NCBI GenBank assembly: GCA_018389105.1
Contig: JACATO010001069.1
Location: forward strand, 620,001-684,000
Length of the DNA stretch: 64,000 bases
DNA from: Nautilus pompilius
Taxonomy: Eukaryota > Mollusca > Cephalopoda > Nautilida > Nautilidae
Direction of reading: 5' to 3'
Shown here: positions 32,270-44,791 of the stretch, in pieces
Position numbering within the stretch: the first letter of the stretch is position 1
Layout of the letters: the number at the start of each line of letters is the position of its first letter
Made by a program: the position numbers and the translations under genes
Notes under the pieces: model-generated
Told to the model about the DNA's origin: nothing
The model's database searches: none
Seen by the model: the letters and a program-made list of their open reading frames with translations, nothing else

Positions 32270-35200
32270 AACCAAAAGTTAAACATTATTAGTTTGTTAA
32301 TTTCTGCTGTAATGTGCTAACGATCTGGCAACGTTTTAATGAAAGTATTTTTCCAAAAACTATGTTATGCAGGTTAAGAGACATGATAGTGGAAATATCC
32401 TACCTAGACAATAAATTACTCTCAAAAACTGTATGTACGCAAAGTGAGGTTTCTGTATCATTAAAAACATTACAAGGATGTAGTTCTGCAGTCAAATGGT
32501 ACTTTTTATCAATGCAAATAAATGTACAATCTGCATGAAAAAGATAAATTGCCTTTGATTTTACAATATTTTCCCATACTTATTTTCAATGATTCTTTGG
32601 TATTATGATTTCAAAGTATTACATCAACAAAATATCTTTAGGACCAGTAATGTATTTCTACATGATTCCAATCCATGTTATTTGTAGTATATTGATAAAA
32701 TGTTTTTTATTGAAAAATACACCCCAGTTATTCATAAATAACATATTTTTCATCCAAATAACTTCAAGCCAGTCAATTATTATGTTCATATCATAAAGAA
32801 TGCAATATCATAAATTATTTTTTAAATTTTAGGTCCAATTTGTTTTTTTTTCTTAAAGAAAAATATCACATTTTCAAAAATGGCATTGTCATTATGCACA
32901 GAATTAAATAAATGCAAAGTAATTTTTATTTTTTTTGTGTGTGTATGAGATATCTGTATTTTGGTTGAGGTGTCTTTTACTTGCACACCAAAGACAGATT
33001 ACTTCAACAGCAAAAGAACTCTACAGGCAGGCATAGATGAATGAGCAAAACTATGCTAGACATCATAGTCAATCCAAACACACCATGGAATAAATTAATT
33101 GTAGCTACCTCCATAACAAGCAAGAGTCACATGTGCTACACAAACCAACTATCATGAAAATTTTTTAACCTTTTCCTCTTCAGAAAATGCAATATTAATA
33201 TTTACAAATGTTCAGACAATTTCAAGATGGCTGCACAAAATCCACTTACCTGATTAAAATTATTAAAAAATGTTAAAAAGTCATGAAATGACTTAAATAG
33301 CACTAATGACTTTGCACACGGTTCAATAATCCAAACGAAAAGGAAATATTTCCAGAAAGGAGGAAAAATTTAATCTACAGAGCAGAAAGTCGAAAATGTA
33401 GAGTAAAATCACCTGATTATTGTCACAAAGGTGATGATACTGATTCAGTTTTTTGAATTTCCTCACTGTCATTATTTTTGACACAAAATTTGTCACCTTC
33501 ACTTCAATAATCCTCCACGGATAACTACTATAAATGTTTTCATTTCCTCTCTAATAGTGTCCATCAGGTGTTGTTAGCTCTACCTGCCTCCTAAGCCATG
33601 TGATGGAAGAAATCTTCTAGTACCAGCTTACATAAGAAATCCACTGGCATGTTGATCAGCTGCAGATGACTTGGACTCTGCTCAACAACCCCGCTCACAC
33701 TCTTCATATCTGACATTTGTCCATCACTGTCCAACAAGCTAAATGATAAAAGATTCAAGTTATGGTCATTAGAGGCCTCCATATCACCAGAAGGAAAAGA
33801 TTCACTCTTGGATTCCATCATGTATCAAATAAATAAAAACATTAGGTAGCACATGTAGTTAATGCTAGTAGTTTCACTAGCAAAATCACCTTTGTGGGAA
33901 AATGAATGATGTGGACCAGCATCCTCTCTATAGTATAGATGGAAGTGATCATTAAATGACTCATCAGTCACCAGCCAATATTAGCTGACTTGAACAAGAA
34001 AAGATCGAAGGGAAGTTTGTAGCTAATGTAGAACATTAGCAGAACCTTTGTAATTTTACAGGTTTTATTTTATTTCAACAATTAAAAAAATGTAACTGAT
34101 AACATATTGTAAATGAACTAATGAAACAAAGTAATAGTTCAATTTATAGTCTGATCAGACAGGTGATGCAGGTGTTGCTGCTTTATATCGCCTATCTGGA
34201 ACACAAGCTGGACAGAGAGGGGGCACGTGACACTGGAAAAACCATAGCTAGCAAAAAAAGTGTACAGTGCGCTCCAATTTTAGCCAACCTAACCAACCTA
34301 CTGAAAATCTCTATTAAAATCTTCATTTTTAGACGAGAGAGAGAAAATCAGTGCTTGGAGTAGGCCTGTGTGGCTGCATTAGCAGATCTATGGGTAGGTG
34401 GTTGGCAGAAGCAACCAGACTAAAATAGTTTCAAACGCCCATGTTTTAAAGAGCATACTCTTCCAAGCTGTAATGTTTGAATGTTGTTGTTGTTGAGAAT
34501 ATAAGAGGCAAGTAAAAATCTAGAAGGGTTTTTTTGAATTTTTTACCCTTTTAATTTTGTTTTATCAAACTTCTCTTTCTTAATTAAAAAAAATTTTTTA
34601 AAAATTTAAAATCTTTTTTGAAACTCTTTTCTGCAAAATGTTGAAACTTAATTGCTCAAAAAAGATTTTTTGTTTCATTTGCAAGCAACAAAGTACTTAG
34701 AGTCATTCCTGTTTTGATAGGAGTGTTGTATTTGCATATGGGGCATTTTAAACAAATTAATAAAAATACAAATTTTTGGTTGCTACCTGCTCTGATCCCA
34801 TCATTTAAAATTTCACTTATTCTTTTTTTTCCCCCTGAATTGAATTCAATGTAGATCTATTTGTTTAGAAAACTATAAGAGCCGTTGACAATTATTTTAA
34901 ATTAAAGTGAGTTTTATAATTAATGTTTTATTAAAAACTTTTTTAAAATGCTATATTCAGGTTAAAAAAAGGAAACAACAAAAAACAATTGAAAGATTTG
35001 ATCACAAAAATCAATAGTCTTTAAAAAATGTTAGAATGTAATTGAAATTTTGCATGCAATTTCTATTTTTTGTGTTAAAAAAAGGATTTTTCATAAAATT
35101 TGTCAGAAGCCTTTGGACATTTGAAAAGCTGATTATTTTGATCAGGTCTTTTATCTGGCAAAGAAATTTTGGAGTGGAAGGTTACTAAGGTTATTCCTAT

Positions 35201-35935
35201 TTTTTTAAGGATGATAATAATAGCAAACCTGGTAACTATTGATCAGTTTTGTTTGATAAATGTAGATTTTAAAACTTTAACCTCAACTACTAAAGACAAA
35301 AACTGATTATTCAAAATGTAAAAAAAATATACTTAGAACTGGCTAATATTTTTTTTTTTAAGAAAGTTTGTCTTATTTCTAGAATTTTAAAATAACACCT
35401 TTAGATTTATAGCAACCTGTAATTGATAGAGGTCAGCTGGCAGCATTCTCAGAACATTGTTTCTCTGGCCTTGTTATAATTAGTTACAACAACATAACAT
35501 ATGGCAAAAGCAGTATTGCCATAATAATGGTGGTTTGTAATCTAATGGGGAATTCAGGTGAAAAAACATCTATTTCTCTACTTTTAAATTTTTTACATAA
35601 TTGACATTGATCTTCACACAATTATATGATGCATCTATGGTCTCCATTAAAATGTGTGTTGGGATTATTAGATTTGTTGTCTGACAGATTTCTGCACCTA
35701 TGCAAAATTGTATTATGGTGTAGAAGTAAAGGTTCTTTTAGTGTTTGTTAGTCTAACACGTAAACTAATAGAGTATAAATTCTGTTCAGGGAAGACAGAG
35801 ATAATTTATCAGAACAGTAAGGTTTTTCTTACAAAAGCAGTTTCACCAAAATTCTCTCTAATCTTTAAAGTAATTCAGAAGATGATTTTGTATAAAACAT
35901 TACAAATAATGGCAGAAAGCACTGAAAATATGGGT
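32270..35935. other. AT-rich non-coding stretch
   Basis: No gene can be supported. Two frames are less AT-biased than chance: minus 33591-33821 (76 codons; acidic, Ser-rich, begins MMESKSESFPSGDMEAS) and plus 34121-34363 (80 codons). Neither shows a recognisable domain. A patch at about 35420-35560 may be the far 5' part of the following LINE but could not be matched. Confidence 0.45.
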
Positions 35936-35939
35936 TAAA

Positions 35940-37330
35940 CATATATTATAGTAATGCTATAATTATGATAAACAAAACAGAAATTCAAGAGCAGCTGGCA
36001 CTGATGTAGAACCCATCATTTGATTTGAGTAACTGAAACACAGCTTTGGCTTGATATTACTGATGGCGAACTTCCTATATAGATGACTGTCAGTTATTCT
36101 GGAAATATAGACAAGACAGAGTTGTGAGAGGGAAGAGGTGCAGTTCCTGTTTCAAATGATTTAGTTCCTACTTCATATCAGCCAACCACAAGATTAAACC
36201 AATGAACATATAAAGGTAAAATCCTAAACTAGAACTTGCATGGATTTTCTTATTGGAGTAATTTTCAAAGTCATAGTTTTAAAAATACTGATAGTTTACA
36301 AATAATTTTAATGCTATGCAAATTAAATTTAAAAAAAAACAAACTGCATCATTATAGGTGATTTTAATTAAACAGACATAAATTGGGTTTATAAAACTGG
36401 GCACTTGTTGGTCAGCAGTAAATGTCATCAGACAGTGGATTCACTCACAAGAGGCAATGCCTTGTTGGACCTCATTTTGAGTTCTGTTTCTACCCCTAGT
36501 AAATAAATAGTGTTCTTGAAGAACCTCTAGATAATAATGATCATATACATTTTATTTTAGATGTAACTACAGATATTACACAACAGTTTAAAAGAAGTGT
36601 GGGATGTGGGATTTTAAAATGTTAATATAAAACTCTTAGAAATATGCTTAAAATCAGTGAACTGGAATCTCTTTTCTACCTGCTAATAGTGATATAAATA
36701 AAGACTGGAATACCTTTCACTCAGTTTTTTTTATAGATTCTTTTATGCAGTAATGTCAATTCCTAAGATATAAATAGATGAAAGGAAAAAGAAACGGCCT
36801 AGATGGACGCAACATTCTGTTTTGAATAAAATTTGCCAAAAAAGAAGATAAATATAAAGCACAACTCTTTAATTGGGAAAAAGATTAACCTGCTAAAAAG
36901 TAATGTATTACTCAAAGTATTGCTGCAAAAAATAACAATAATTAAAAGAAATTTGCAGATACTATAAAGTGTAGACAGTGGAAAAAACTAATATACTTAA
37001 TGTTTACTTTGCTAGAATCTTTACTTAAGAATGTTATGGATTAGTTTATTAGGTGAAATTTTTTAATATGCATGTATGATGATTGATACACACACACACA
37101 CACACATTGATTAACAAACAAGTAGATAAAGCAATGGGATTAGATGAAAACCATCCTAGATTATTAAATCCAATGCTTTGAACATACATGCTACCTACCC
37201 TAATAAAATAATTAACTAGTAGGAAGATATTGTCAGAATGGAAACAAGTTAATGCCATCCCAGTTTTTAAAAAAGGCTCAAGGTGAAATCTGAATAATTA
37301 CAGACCAGCAAAAGCACACAGTGCATCAAT
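35940..37330 (+). pseudogene. CR1/L2-like LINE fragment: endonuclease and start of reverse transcriptase
   Basis: In order on the plus strand are the pieces of an APE-type endonuclease. NAIIMINKTEIQEQ (about 35955) fits the opening NARSLxNKxxEL. DDCQLFWKYRQDR (about 36082-36125) fits the GYxLxRxDR motif. GDFN followed by a stop and TDINW (36358-36385) fits the GDFNxPxINW motif. RGNALLDLILSS (about 36452-36488) fits the S/RGNxLDLVL motif, and an NDHIHF-like piece follows. The start of the reverse transcriptase appears at about 37127-37310: KAMGLDENHPRLLNP, SEWKQVNAIPVFKKGS and NLNNYRPA. Stops and shifts are frequent. The remainder of the RT is missing; at about 37330 sequence of another LINE in opposite orientation begins. 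Confidence 0.75.
37089..37106. repeat. (CA)9 microsatellite
   Basis: Nine CA copies inside the LINE relic, between the endonuclease and RT parts. Confidence 0.9.
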
Positions 37331-37620
37331 GTTTTCGAAAATAGATTAGATACTTGTTTTTGTGTCAAATACCTGACCCAGCAAGTATTCCAGGCAGATA
37401 ATACCCAATATTTAGTTAAGAACACTTTTTTGTTTAATTTGTATTTATGACCTCTTGTAATGATTTTTCAATGCCTTCAATTTCAAAGAACTTATTTAAA
37501 TCCATATTTTTCTCAACTAAGCAGTCAAAATCTCCTTAATCTTTCTTTGTAACTGAGATTGTGCATGCATACCTCAAATTATCTTTGTAAACCTTTCCTG
37601 AACAGTCGCTAAAATATGAT
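37330..37620 (-). pseudogene. CR1/L2-like LINE 3' fragment, opposite strand
   Basis: On the minus strand, ERFTKII and LSYKERLRRF (about 37560-37610) fit the RT C-terminal motif ERVQRRFTKMI...LSYEERLRxLxL. TRGHKYKLNKKVF followed by VLSAWNTC (about 37380-37460) fits TRGHxYKLxK...VINAWNxLP near the end of CR1/L2-like ORF2 proteins. The 3' end of this piece abuts the RT start of the plus-strand fragment. The two come from different insertions, or one inserted into the other, because they overlap neither in domain nor in direction. Confidence 0.65.
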
Positions 37621-37629
37621 AAATAAAAA

Positions 37630-38795
37630 TTTCAAAAAAGAAAATTTGTTTGCATAATTTTGTACTAAGTAATGATTCAATAGTACAACACAAAAATAAT
37701 CCTTGTATTAACATAAAAATAAAACAACATAACCCAAACAAAATTAAATTCAAATTTGTACATTTATCAATATGTGATGTTTTGTTTATAAAAAAGTATC
37801 ATAAAATATAATTTATGGTATAAGTGCAAAACTTTTTTATTTTCCTTAGAATGATATGAGAGAGAAATACTCCCAATTGTTCTGTTTATTTTGTAATTAA
37901 CTTCTAATGGGTCATTTAGCAGGTATTACAATAAATGCCATGTTAGTAGTAAGTTACTGACAGTAATAATTTTAAAAATCAAAACTGGTATAACACACAA
38001 ACACACACACAAAAATAGTTTGACATGTCAAGTACTATTTCCTTGCTCTTAAATATCCCTCAGAGTTTTTATTAAACTTTAACATGCTTATTTAAAATGA
38101 CTTACAACATTAATTTTATAAAAATCATAAAGTACCAATAAATGTAGAAATACTTTAACATTAGTTACCATCCTGAAATGGTGCTACACCAGATTCTAAT
38201 GGTCTAATAACTGATTATTTCACATAAACTTGTAAATAATTGAATGCATGACCAACATTACTGAGATATTTTTCTAGATAACTGGTTCATGGCCTATTTC
38301 ATTTAACCTAAATTTAATTCATATAACATACATCATCATCAACAGAACTTATCCCCAGATGACTAAAAATAAAAATAAACTTGAGACAGGAAATATATTT
38401 AATTAAAACTGCTGTAGTATTTATTAACAAACTCAGTCACATAGATAATGCATTTTAACCTTTCCTTCCCAGACATTTGTCAGTTAACAACAGTCTGGTC
38501 TCTCAGTAATACATTTTAACCTTCAGGTAATTTCTTTCAAATCTAATGTTATCTATCAAATCTGCATACCTATTTGCAGTCAAGGGCAAGAAAATTTGTC
38601 ATGCCTTGTTACAATGAAAAAGAAAATTTGGATGACATATGCTAAAGGAAAGTAATAACATTTCTAAGATATTCATCAAAAAAAAAAAAGATGAGGAAAG
38701 TATTCTCATAAATTTTAATGGTGGTCACACAAATGTATTAAATATGGCTAATTTAACTCCTATTTTTTAGAGGTAAGAAAATTTAGCCATAACTA
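37630..38795. other. AT-rich non-coding stretch
   Basis: No gene seen. A short (CA)n-like tract lies near 37996-38012 and an A11 run near 38679-38690. Confidence 0.55.
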
Positions 38796-38797
38796 TA

Positions 38798-39574
38798 CAG
38801 GTGCATCTAAAAAAAATTAGAATATTGTGGAAGAGTTCATTTTTTTCCATAATTTAATTCAAAAAGTGAAACTTTTATACATTCTGGATTCATTACACAA
38901 TTTCAAGCCTTTTTTTTTGTTTTAATTTTGATGATTACAGCTTACAGCTCATGAAAATAAAAAATTCCACTATCTCAAAATATTAGAATATTTCATAAGA
39001 TCAATAAAAAGAAGGATTTATAATATAGAAATGTTGAACTTCTGAAAAGTATGTTCATTTATACACTCAATACTTGGTCGGGGCTCCTTTTGCACGAATC
39101 ACTGCATCAATGTGGCATGGCATGGCAGCGATCAGCCCAGCAAACCAGTTACTAGTAGTTTTGGCACTGTGGGCAGGTGCCAAGTCCTGCTGGAAAAGGA
39201 AATCAGCACCTCCATAAAGCTTGTCAGCAGACAGAAGCATGATGTGCTGCTCTAAAATCTCCTGGTAGACGGCTGCTTTGACTTTGGACTTGATAAAACA
39301 CAGTGGACCAACACCAGCAGATGATTCATGGTATTTATACTGCATAAATAGTGATTTACTCAAACTCGAAATGGAATATTCTAATATTTTGAGATACGTT
39401 TTTTCTATTTTTTGAGCTATAGGCCGTAATTATCAAAATTAAAATTAAAAAATGTTTGAAACATTTTAGTTTACATGTGATGAGTGTAGAATATATACAA
39501 TTTTCACTTTCTGAAATAACTGTCAAAAAATATTGAACTCTTCCACAATATTCTAATTTTTTGAGATGCACCTG
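38798..39574 (-). mobile_element. internally deleted Tc1-like element (IR/DR type)
   Basis: A 777-bp element with TA at 38796-38797 and 39575-39576. The termini read CAGGTGCATCTAAAAAAAAT on the left and CAGGTGCATCTCAAAAAATT on the right (reversed), each followed by AGAATATTGTGGAAGAGTTC. Inner direct copies of the binding site lie at about 38970-38994 (CTATCTCAAAATATTAGAAT) and 39373-39396 on the opposite strand. The arms are about 200 bp. The transposase gene between them runs on the minus strand and has lost most of its length, so this is a non-autonomous derivative about half the parental size. Confidence 0.92.
39067..39363 (-). pseudogene. Tc1 transposase remnant with an in-frame internal deletion
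   Basis: A 98-codon open frame on the minus strand. GVGPLCFIKSKVKAAVYQEI and FLFQQDLAPAHSAKTTSNWF are classic Tc1 blocks, the latter holding the second catalytic Asp. Immediately after NWF the frame jumps to the protein C-terminus (AMPCHIDAVIRAKGAPTKY, then TGA at 39067-39069). About 100 residues are therefore missing, including the DLNPIE block with the catalytic Glu, and so is everything N-terminal to the GVGPLCF block. The join keeps the reading frame. It could not catalyse transposition. Confidence 0.9.
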
Positions 39575-39576
39575 TA

Positions 39577-40975
39577 ATTTGTGTTCGACAAATTCCATCT
39601 GGATGATGTATAGATCTTGGCCAAGTCCTCTCCTGAATTAGATTGAGAATAGTGGAATCTCTGTCAATTTACCATTAAAAATTTTAATAGGAAGAATTCT
39701 TGTTTCTCTATTGATATTTGTAAAAAATTTGTTATTTTTTCTAAAATAAAAAAGGAGAGAGAAAAGAAATGCCTAGGCCTTGACAAACTCTATCCCATCA
39801 CAATACTGAAATTCTAAGTACTTGTTAGGAACTGCACTTATTTTTTTTGTTTTGCTTGAGCAATTCTGGTTTAAAATGGATTAGGCTTAGTTTTACAATT
39901 TTCATTTGATTTACTGTTAACCTGCTTTTCATACAATTTTTTTTTTCATATGCTTAATACTAAAACAAATAACTGTTATTTTGTGAAAGTCTAAACATTT
40001 TCTTTTTAATTCATACACTACAGTTTTCACTTTCTATCAATGTATTGGGGGTAAGAGAAGTGTTTTAATAATACATTTTAAGCACAAAAATTTGAAGAAA
40101 ATACTCAAGAAATAGAAAAAAGCAGGATAATTGCATAAAAGGAATAGGAGTAAATGAGTAAATAAGGCCCACTGAACAAAAATTATTGTTGAGGCATGCT
40201 CCAGGCAATGAAGTTAAGGTGGCTCAATCTTCAAGGACTTGGAATTTCATTTAGTTTAACAAATCTGTTAATGCCTGTCATGCTTAAATCACAGGAAATA
40301 AAGACACAGTCAGTCAACAACACCAAAGATCTTCAATAAAAACAAAAAAAATTGTATTTATTAGCAGAATATTTAATCAATTAAAAGTGATTTTACTTGC
40401 TTTAACAGATTGTTTTCTTTTAGGTTTTCCAATTTTTAAACAAAATTGTATCAAAGTGATTTAGCTTTGAAGTTGCTTAGGGAATTATTTCTGACATGTT
40501 TGCAATTCATTTATATGGCATTCTCTCATTTCCTAGAAGCCACATGAAAAGTCTGTGGCAGAGTCCTTGTATTTGCTTTTAATTCCATGAAAAAAAAAAA
40601 AAAACTATAAATATTTATTATGATAAAATTATATACTTTAAGTTTAACAATATTTATAAATACAGTTTAGTTTAAACCAAACTGTCATTTTAAGTAGACC
40701 AATTTCCACACTTATCAGCAAATCTAAGTAGTCATTTAAATAATTTATTGGCAAGCATATAAAATAAATTTTAACAAAAACAATATACATACAAAAACCA
40801 GTGTAAAAAACAATTATAAACAGGATATTTAACCATAAAGAATACAACTTACACACAGAAATACAATAAATATAAAAGAAACTGCAGCAAAAACAGGGAA
40901 AAAATGCCTTAAATATATGAATTGTTTGAGAAAAGATACAAAGAAATGTCTTATTTTCATTTAAATAGGATAACA
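39577..40975. other. AT-rich non-coding stretch
   Basis: No gene seen. The 110-codon minus-strand frame at 40644-40976 is Phe/Ile/Tyr/Cys-rich and hydrophobic with no recognised domain; it is treated as chance. An A14 run lies near 40590-40604. Confidence 0.5.
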
Positions 40976-40979
40976 ATAT

Positions 40980-41420
40980 TTTAGGAAAAGTTCAGAGGAA
41001 GTTTACTAAAATTGGTAGTAATAATCATGGTTACAGTTAAAAGGAAAGAATAAAGAGACTTTGGTTGTGTAGTTTAGCCAACAAGCATTTTTCAGGCGAC
41101 ATGAATGAGATATCAAAATTTTTCTCATAATGAACAAGTAAATTTAGATGTTTTTTTATATCAGTAATATGCTATATATAACCTGAGGCATAAATGCAAA
41201 ACAAATTTTAAAACCCCACTCAATTAGATATTAGGAAGTGTGATTTTTTTCCTCAGAGTATTTGTCTGAAATACTTTTCCAGTAGGCAGTTGATCCAGAT
41301 AATGTAAATATCTTATAAACAGGTTGGATTCTCAATTTTTAGCTTGATCCTCTGACTGTTTATATTATCTATAGGACTGAGATATTTGATAAATAAAGAA
41401 TCTTGAATTTTAAGTCTGAC
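40980..41420 (+). pseudogene. CR1/L2-like LINE 3' fragment
   Basis: On the plus strand the bases at about 40985-41020 translate as a KVQRKFTKIGS-like stretch (motif ERVQRRFTKM). About 41040-41130 gives KRLxxL...FRxDMNEISKFFS-like pieces (motif RRLRGDMIEVFKIL). The region to about 41400 contains the expected order of weak matches to the last part of a CR1/L2-like ORF2, including an FF...F and a CLEYFSS-type segment. It could be the tail of the plus-strand fragment ending near 37330, separated by later insertions, or an independent 5'-truncated copy. Confidence 0.5.
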
Positions 41421-41559
41421 CAAGATGTGTCCAGTATCTTCACATCATAACAAACAATTTATGATTTAAATTAAGAGAAATGTGATAACATAGGCATCCT
41501 GACTTTTACATGACCAACCATTAATGCCACTCACTACTTTTTTAATGTTAGCTAAATAC

Positions 41560-42215
41560 TTGCCATGTTATTAACAAACAATTTACTATGGAGCATGATG
41601 GGAAATAATTTTTTCTTGATACCTTTCGTCGTCACAATAAAAAGCTTACTGATGTATTTGTTTTCTGTAAAAACCCACATACACTTGGTTAACAAAGAAA
41701 TGGACAGTGTAGGTTTATATGAAAATGGAACTAATTTTGCTTACATTTCACTCAATGGTGTTTACAAAATTTATTTATCTTTTACAAATTTTCATAAAGA
41801 ATTATCATTTATCATCAAAATATTACAGTAGAATGGCTTTCCACAAACTGACATTTTCAATAATGTATGTAAGAGTACTTGCAAAAAACCGTTTAACTCA
41901 AATTCCTAAACATGACATTGTAAACCATCTTCAACAATTAATAGAATCATTGGTTTATGCTTTCAGTTTAAGAACCTTATTCCTCTCTGACACAGATTGT
42001 ACATTGTTTAATTTGTTTGTGTCAGGCTGCTTACATTGGTAAAACCATCTGGCACATCTACAAGAGGTTTACATCACTTGTGTCAAGCAGAAAGAATGGC
42101 TTTTATAAATCACATTTTTCTTAATTTAAATAAATTTGCCTCAGATAATGTCAAGACAATTGTTATCTTGTTTGGATTTCAAACTTTAAATTCAAGAATC
42201 TTTATTTATAAAACA
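41560..42215 (+). pseudogene. probable Penelope-like element relic (GIY-YIG endonuclease end)
   Basis: At about 41995-42060 one frame reads IVHCLICLCQAAYIGKTIWHIYKR, with C-x2-C, then AYIGKT, then a basic helix, the pattern of the GIY-YIG nuclease at the C-terminus of Penelope-like retroelements (the YIG motif is AYIGKT). About 110 bases later, LFGFQTLNSRIF (about 42158-42195) fits the conserved end of that domain. The blocks lie in different frames. Frames 41565-41831, 41719-42042 and 42036-42221 overlap it. No reverse transcriptase motif could be read upstream, so the assignment rests on the nuclease alone. Confidence 0.45.
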
Positions 42216-42224
42216 TCTTAATCC

Positions 42225-42990
42225 TGTTTTAAATAAAAATAAAACTTTTATTACTTTGTATCGTATCTCCTAAATTTGCATTTTTAATTTCCTTTTCTCA
42301 AACAATTTTACATACATGAAGCAGTATTTTTCCATGTTCTTTTCTATTTTACTATATTTTTGTGCATATGTTTGGTTCATTTCAGTTCAGAAGGAACTAA
42401 AGTTTAGTTTGAAATATTCTGTTTATTTAGTGTTTTATACTGCTGTTTTGGTATTTTTGTTTTTGTAAAAATTTAAATACATACATGCCAATTTTTCTAT
42501 TAAAATATGTTTTAAAGCACAATAAAATGTGGGAATTAAAAAAAGAGAGAGAGAGAGACAGACAATGAAATTTTCCTAGCATCAAGTATTTCCATAAAAA
42601 AGTAAACTACATTGATGTTTTCTTAACACTGTTCATAATCAGGTAGGTCTAGTAAGTGGTGGTAGAGGAACTGGTATTTTATAGCTATTAATTAACCTTA
42701 GAAGGACCATGGCAACATATTTTTTCTAAAAAAGATGATTAGATGCATTTAATATACATTAAAATATTAGTAATTAGAGTAAATTTGTTAAGTAAATCTC
42801 AATAGCATTTTTTAGAAAACAATCAATTAGAAAGAGATCACTTTTTTGTTCCAGACATATGACATATTAGCAGGAACTTTATTTTAAAAACATGATCACT
42901 ATTAGTATTCAAAATTATAAATATGTATAATTAACATCAAAGTGATTCTACACCCATTATAAAAGTAATAACATCTAACTGTGCTGTGCC
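42225..42990. other. AT-rich non-coding stretch
   Basis: Nothing recognised, except a short (GA)n run near 42545-42560. Confidence 0.55.
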
Positions 42991-42999
42991 ATGAGAACA

Positions 43000-43640
43000 G
43001 TGATGATTACTGCCTTCATTAGCAGCTAAAGCACAATTCTTGTAGGTCGTTAAGACTTTTATCAATGTCTCCCCAATATTCCTTTTATAAAACTTTCTAA
43101 TGTAGTAGTTACCATAAAACGGTGGTTATAATTTTTTCTTATATCCTATTTAGATAACTACATTTTTCAGTGTTAAGTGCCATTTTCCATTTGACAAACT
43201 TATCTAATAAATTACTGAAGTTCATCCCTATTGCTACAGGGTACCAACTTTATTTTAAATTTCAGTAGCATCTGAAAACTTTGAAAGTGTTTTTTTTTTT
43301 TTCAATGTATTGACAATATCATTGATGTAAATCAAGGATAGGACCAGTCTCAAAACTGAACACTAGCATACCATCACATTTGTTGATTTGAAGAAAATAG
43401 AGCAATTAACACTACATTATTGTCTGCTTTCCAAGAATTTATTAATCAATAACAAACATTTACCACATACACATTCCATTTTGACTTTTCTTTTAAAGTC
43501 TTTTATGTGGAATTCTAACAAAAGTCTTACTGAAGTCTAAATAAGCAATATCCAGATTATTCTCAACATCAAAATTAACAAGGAAAATCTGTTGGACAAT
43601 TTATTTACTCCAAAACTCATGGTATGAATGTATTAGAATA
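43000..43640 (-). pseudogene. CR1/L2-like LINE fragment: middle of reverse transcriptase
   Basis: Read on the minus strand. IAYLDFSKTF and IPHK (about 43510-43555) match the RT motif VVYLDFxKAFDxVPH. SVLRLVLSLIYINDI (about 43313-43358) matches SVLGPLLFLIYINDI. FSDATEI (about 43255-43280) stands where the catalytic FADD box belongs, with the second Asp lost. NRDELQ and VCQMENGT (about 43170-43235) match DLxxLxxWSxxWQMxFN. Domain order is correct but frames shift and the catalytic box is mutated. A T-run inserted near 43290 explains one shift. The copy is a dead fragment with neither endonuclease nor 3' end. Confidence 0.75.
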
Positions 43641-44791
43641 TCATTTTTAATTACTTTATTCATTATATTTTCCTCTAAAAGGCTTGAAAAACTGAACAAA
43701 ACTAACCAAGATTACCTTTATCATTCATTTTAAAAGAAAAGGTCAAAATTTCTACCATTCTCTCTTTGTGGTAGAGAACACTTGTAATAATGAATTAAAC
43801 AAAATACTGAAGGCTTTCTCTTTTTAATATTTTTGAAAAAACAATATTTGCTTCTGCAGCTTTGTTGGTTTTGACTGACTTCAATTCTTAATCACATACA
43901 CTAATGGCTTGTTATAGCATCAACCATCTCTAAGAAGAGTATATATTTAAGTTAATATCTGAGGAAAAAATACGTACAATTTACATTTTTCAGTCTTAAA
44001 TCTCCAATAGATTATTTATATTTTCAGATTAGTCCAATTTTATCAGTTCCTTTTCCTTATCAAACAATTGAAAAGCCTGTAATCTTTTAAAGAAAACCAA
44101 GCAGTTTCAACATGAAATCTTCTAATTAATTTCCTCTCCCCACCCAGAATTTCCTATTTTGTGAGAAAAGCTTAATAATTTCACAAGTTATCCATTTCAG
44201 TTTATTACTCTTTCATTTACTGAAAAATCATGTATATTAGGTTGGTTTTAAAAAAAAAATGTAAACATTTTAAATCTAATTTTGTTACTTAAAATGTTCA
44301 TTTTCTGCTGAAGGTTTTGTTTATTTTTAAACTGAAAATTGAGTAAACAACAATAACAGATGTAGGAATGTTGTTTAAAGTTCTGCAATCACTAAATTTT
44401 TTTAGTCAAATCCTAGTTTTGTAGTTTCCCCCACCAATGATACAAAATTTTTTTAAAACTACATTAGAAACCACTTATCATTTGCTAAACCTAAAAAAAG
44501 GACAGAAAAAAATCTGCTTTTAACTACCATCATCAGTCGAGGGGGGAAGCTATCTAATTTAATTTGTAATTTATCAATTTTTTAAAATCAGAATCACAAA
44601 CCCTGTGATACAATAGGAGTGTTAGCATCCTTTAAGATATTCTTTCTGGTGATTCTTGCTTTTATCTTCATTCTTAGTTTTCTGCCTCACTGCAGAACAA
44701 TCTAAATCAATACTTCTGAAAGAACACCATTATCAGTTAGGATGCTGTTGTCAATAAATTTCAGAGCAGTCATGCTGTTAAACCCATCAAG

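Noticed and set aside
33591..33821. Acidic Ser-rich minus-strand frame beginning MMESKSESFPSGDMEAS, considered as a piggyBac-type N-terminus
   Set aside because: No catalytic DDD motifs, no TTAA-flanked termini and no further coding could be found around it.
40644..40976. 110-codon minus-strand frame, Phe/Cys/Tyr-rich and apparently membrane-spanning
   Set aside because: Same AT-driven composition, no recognisable motif, and no supporting signals.
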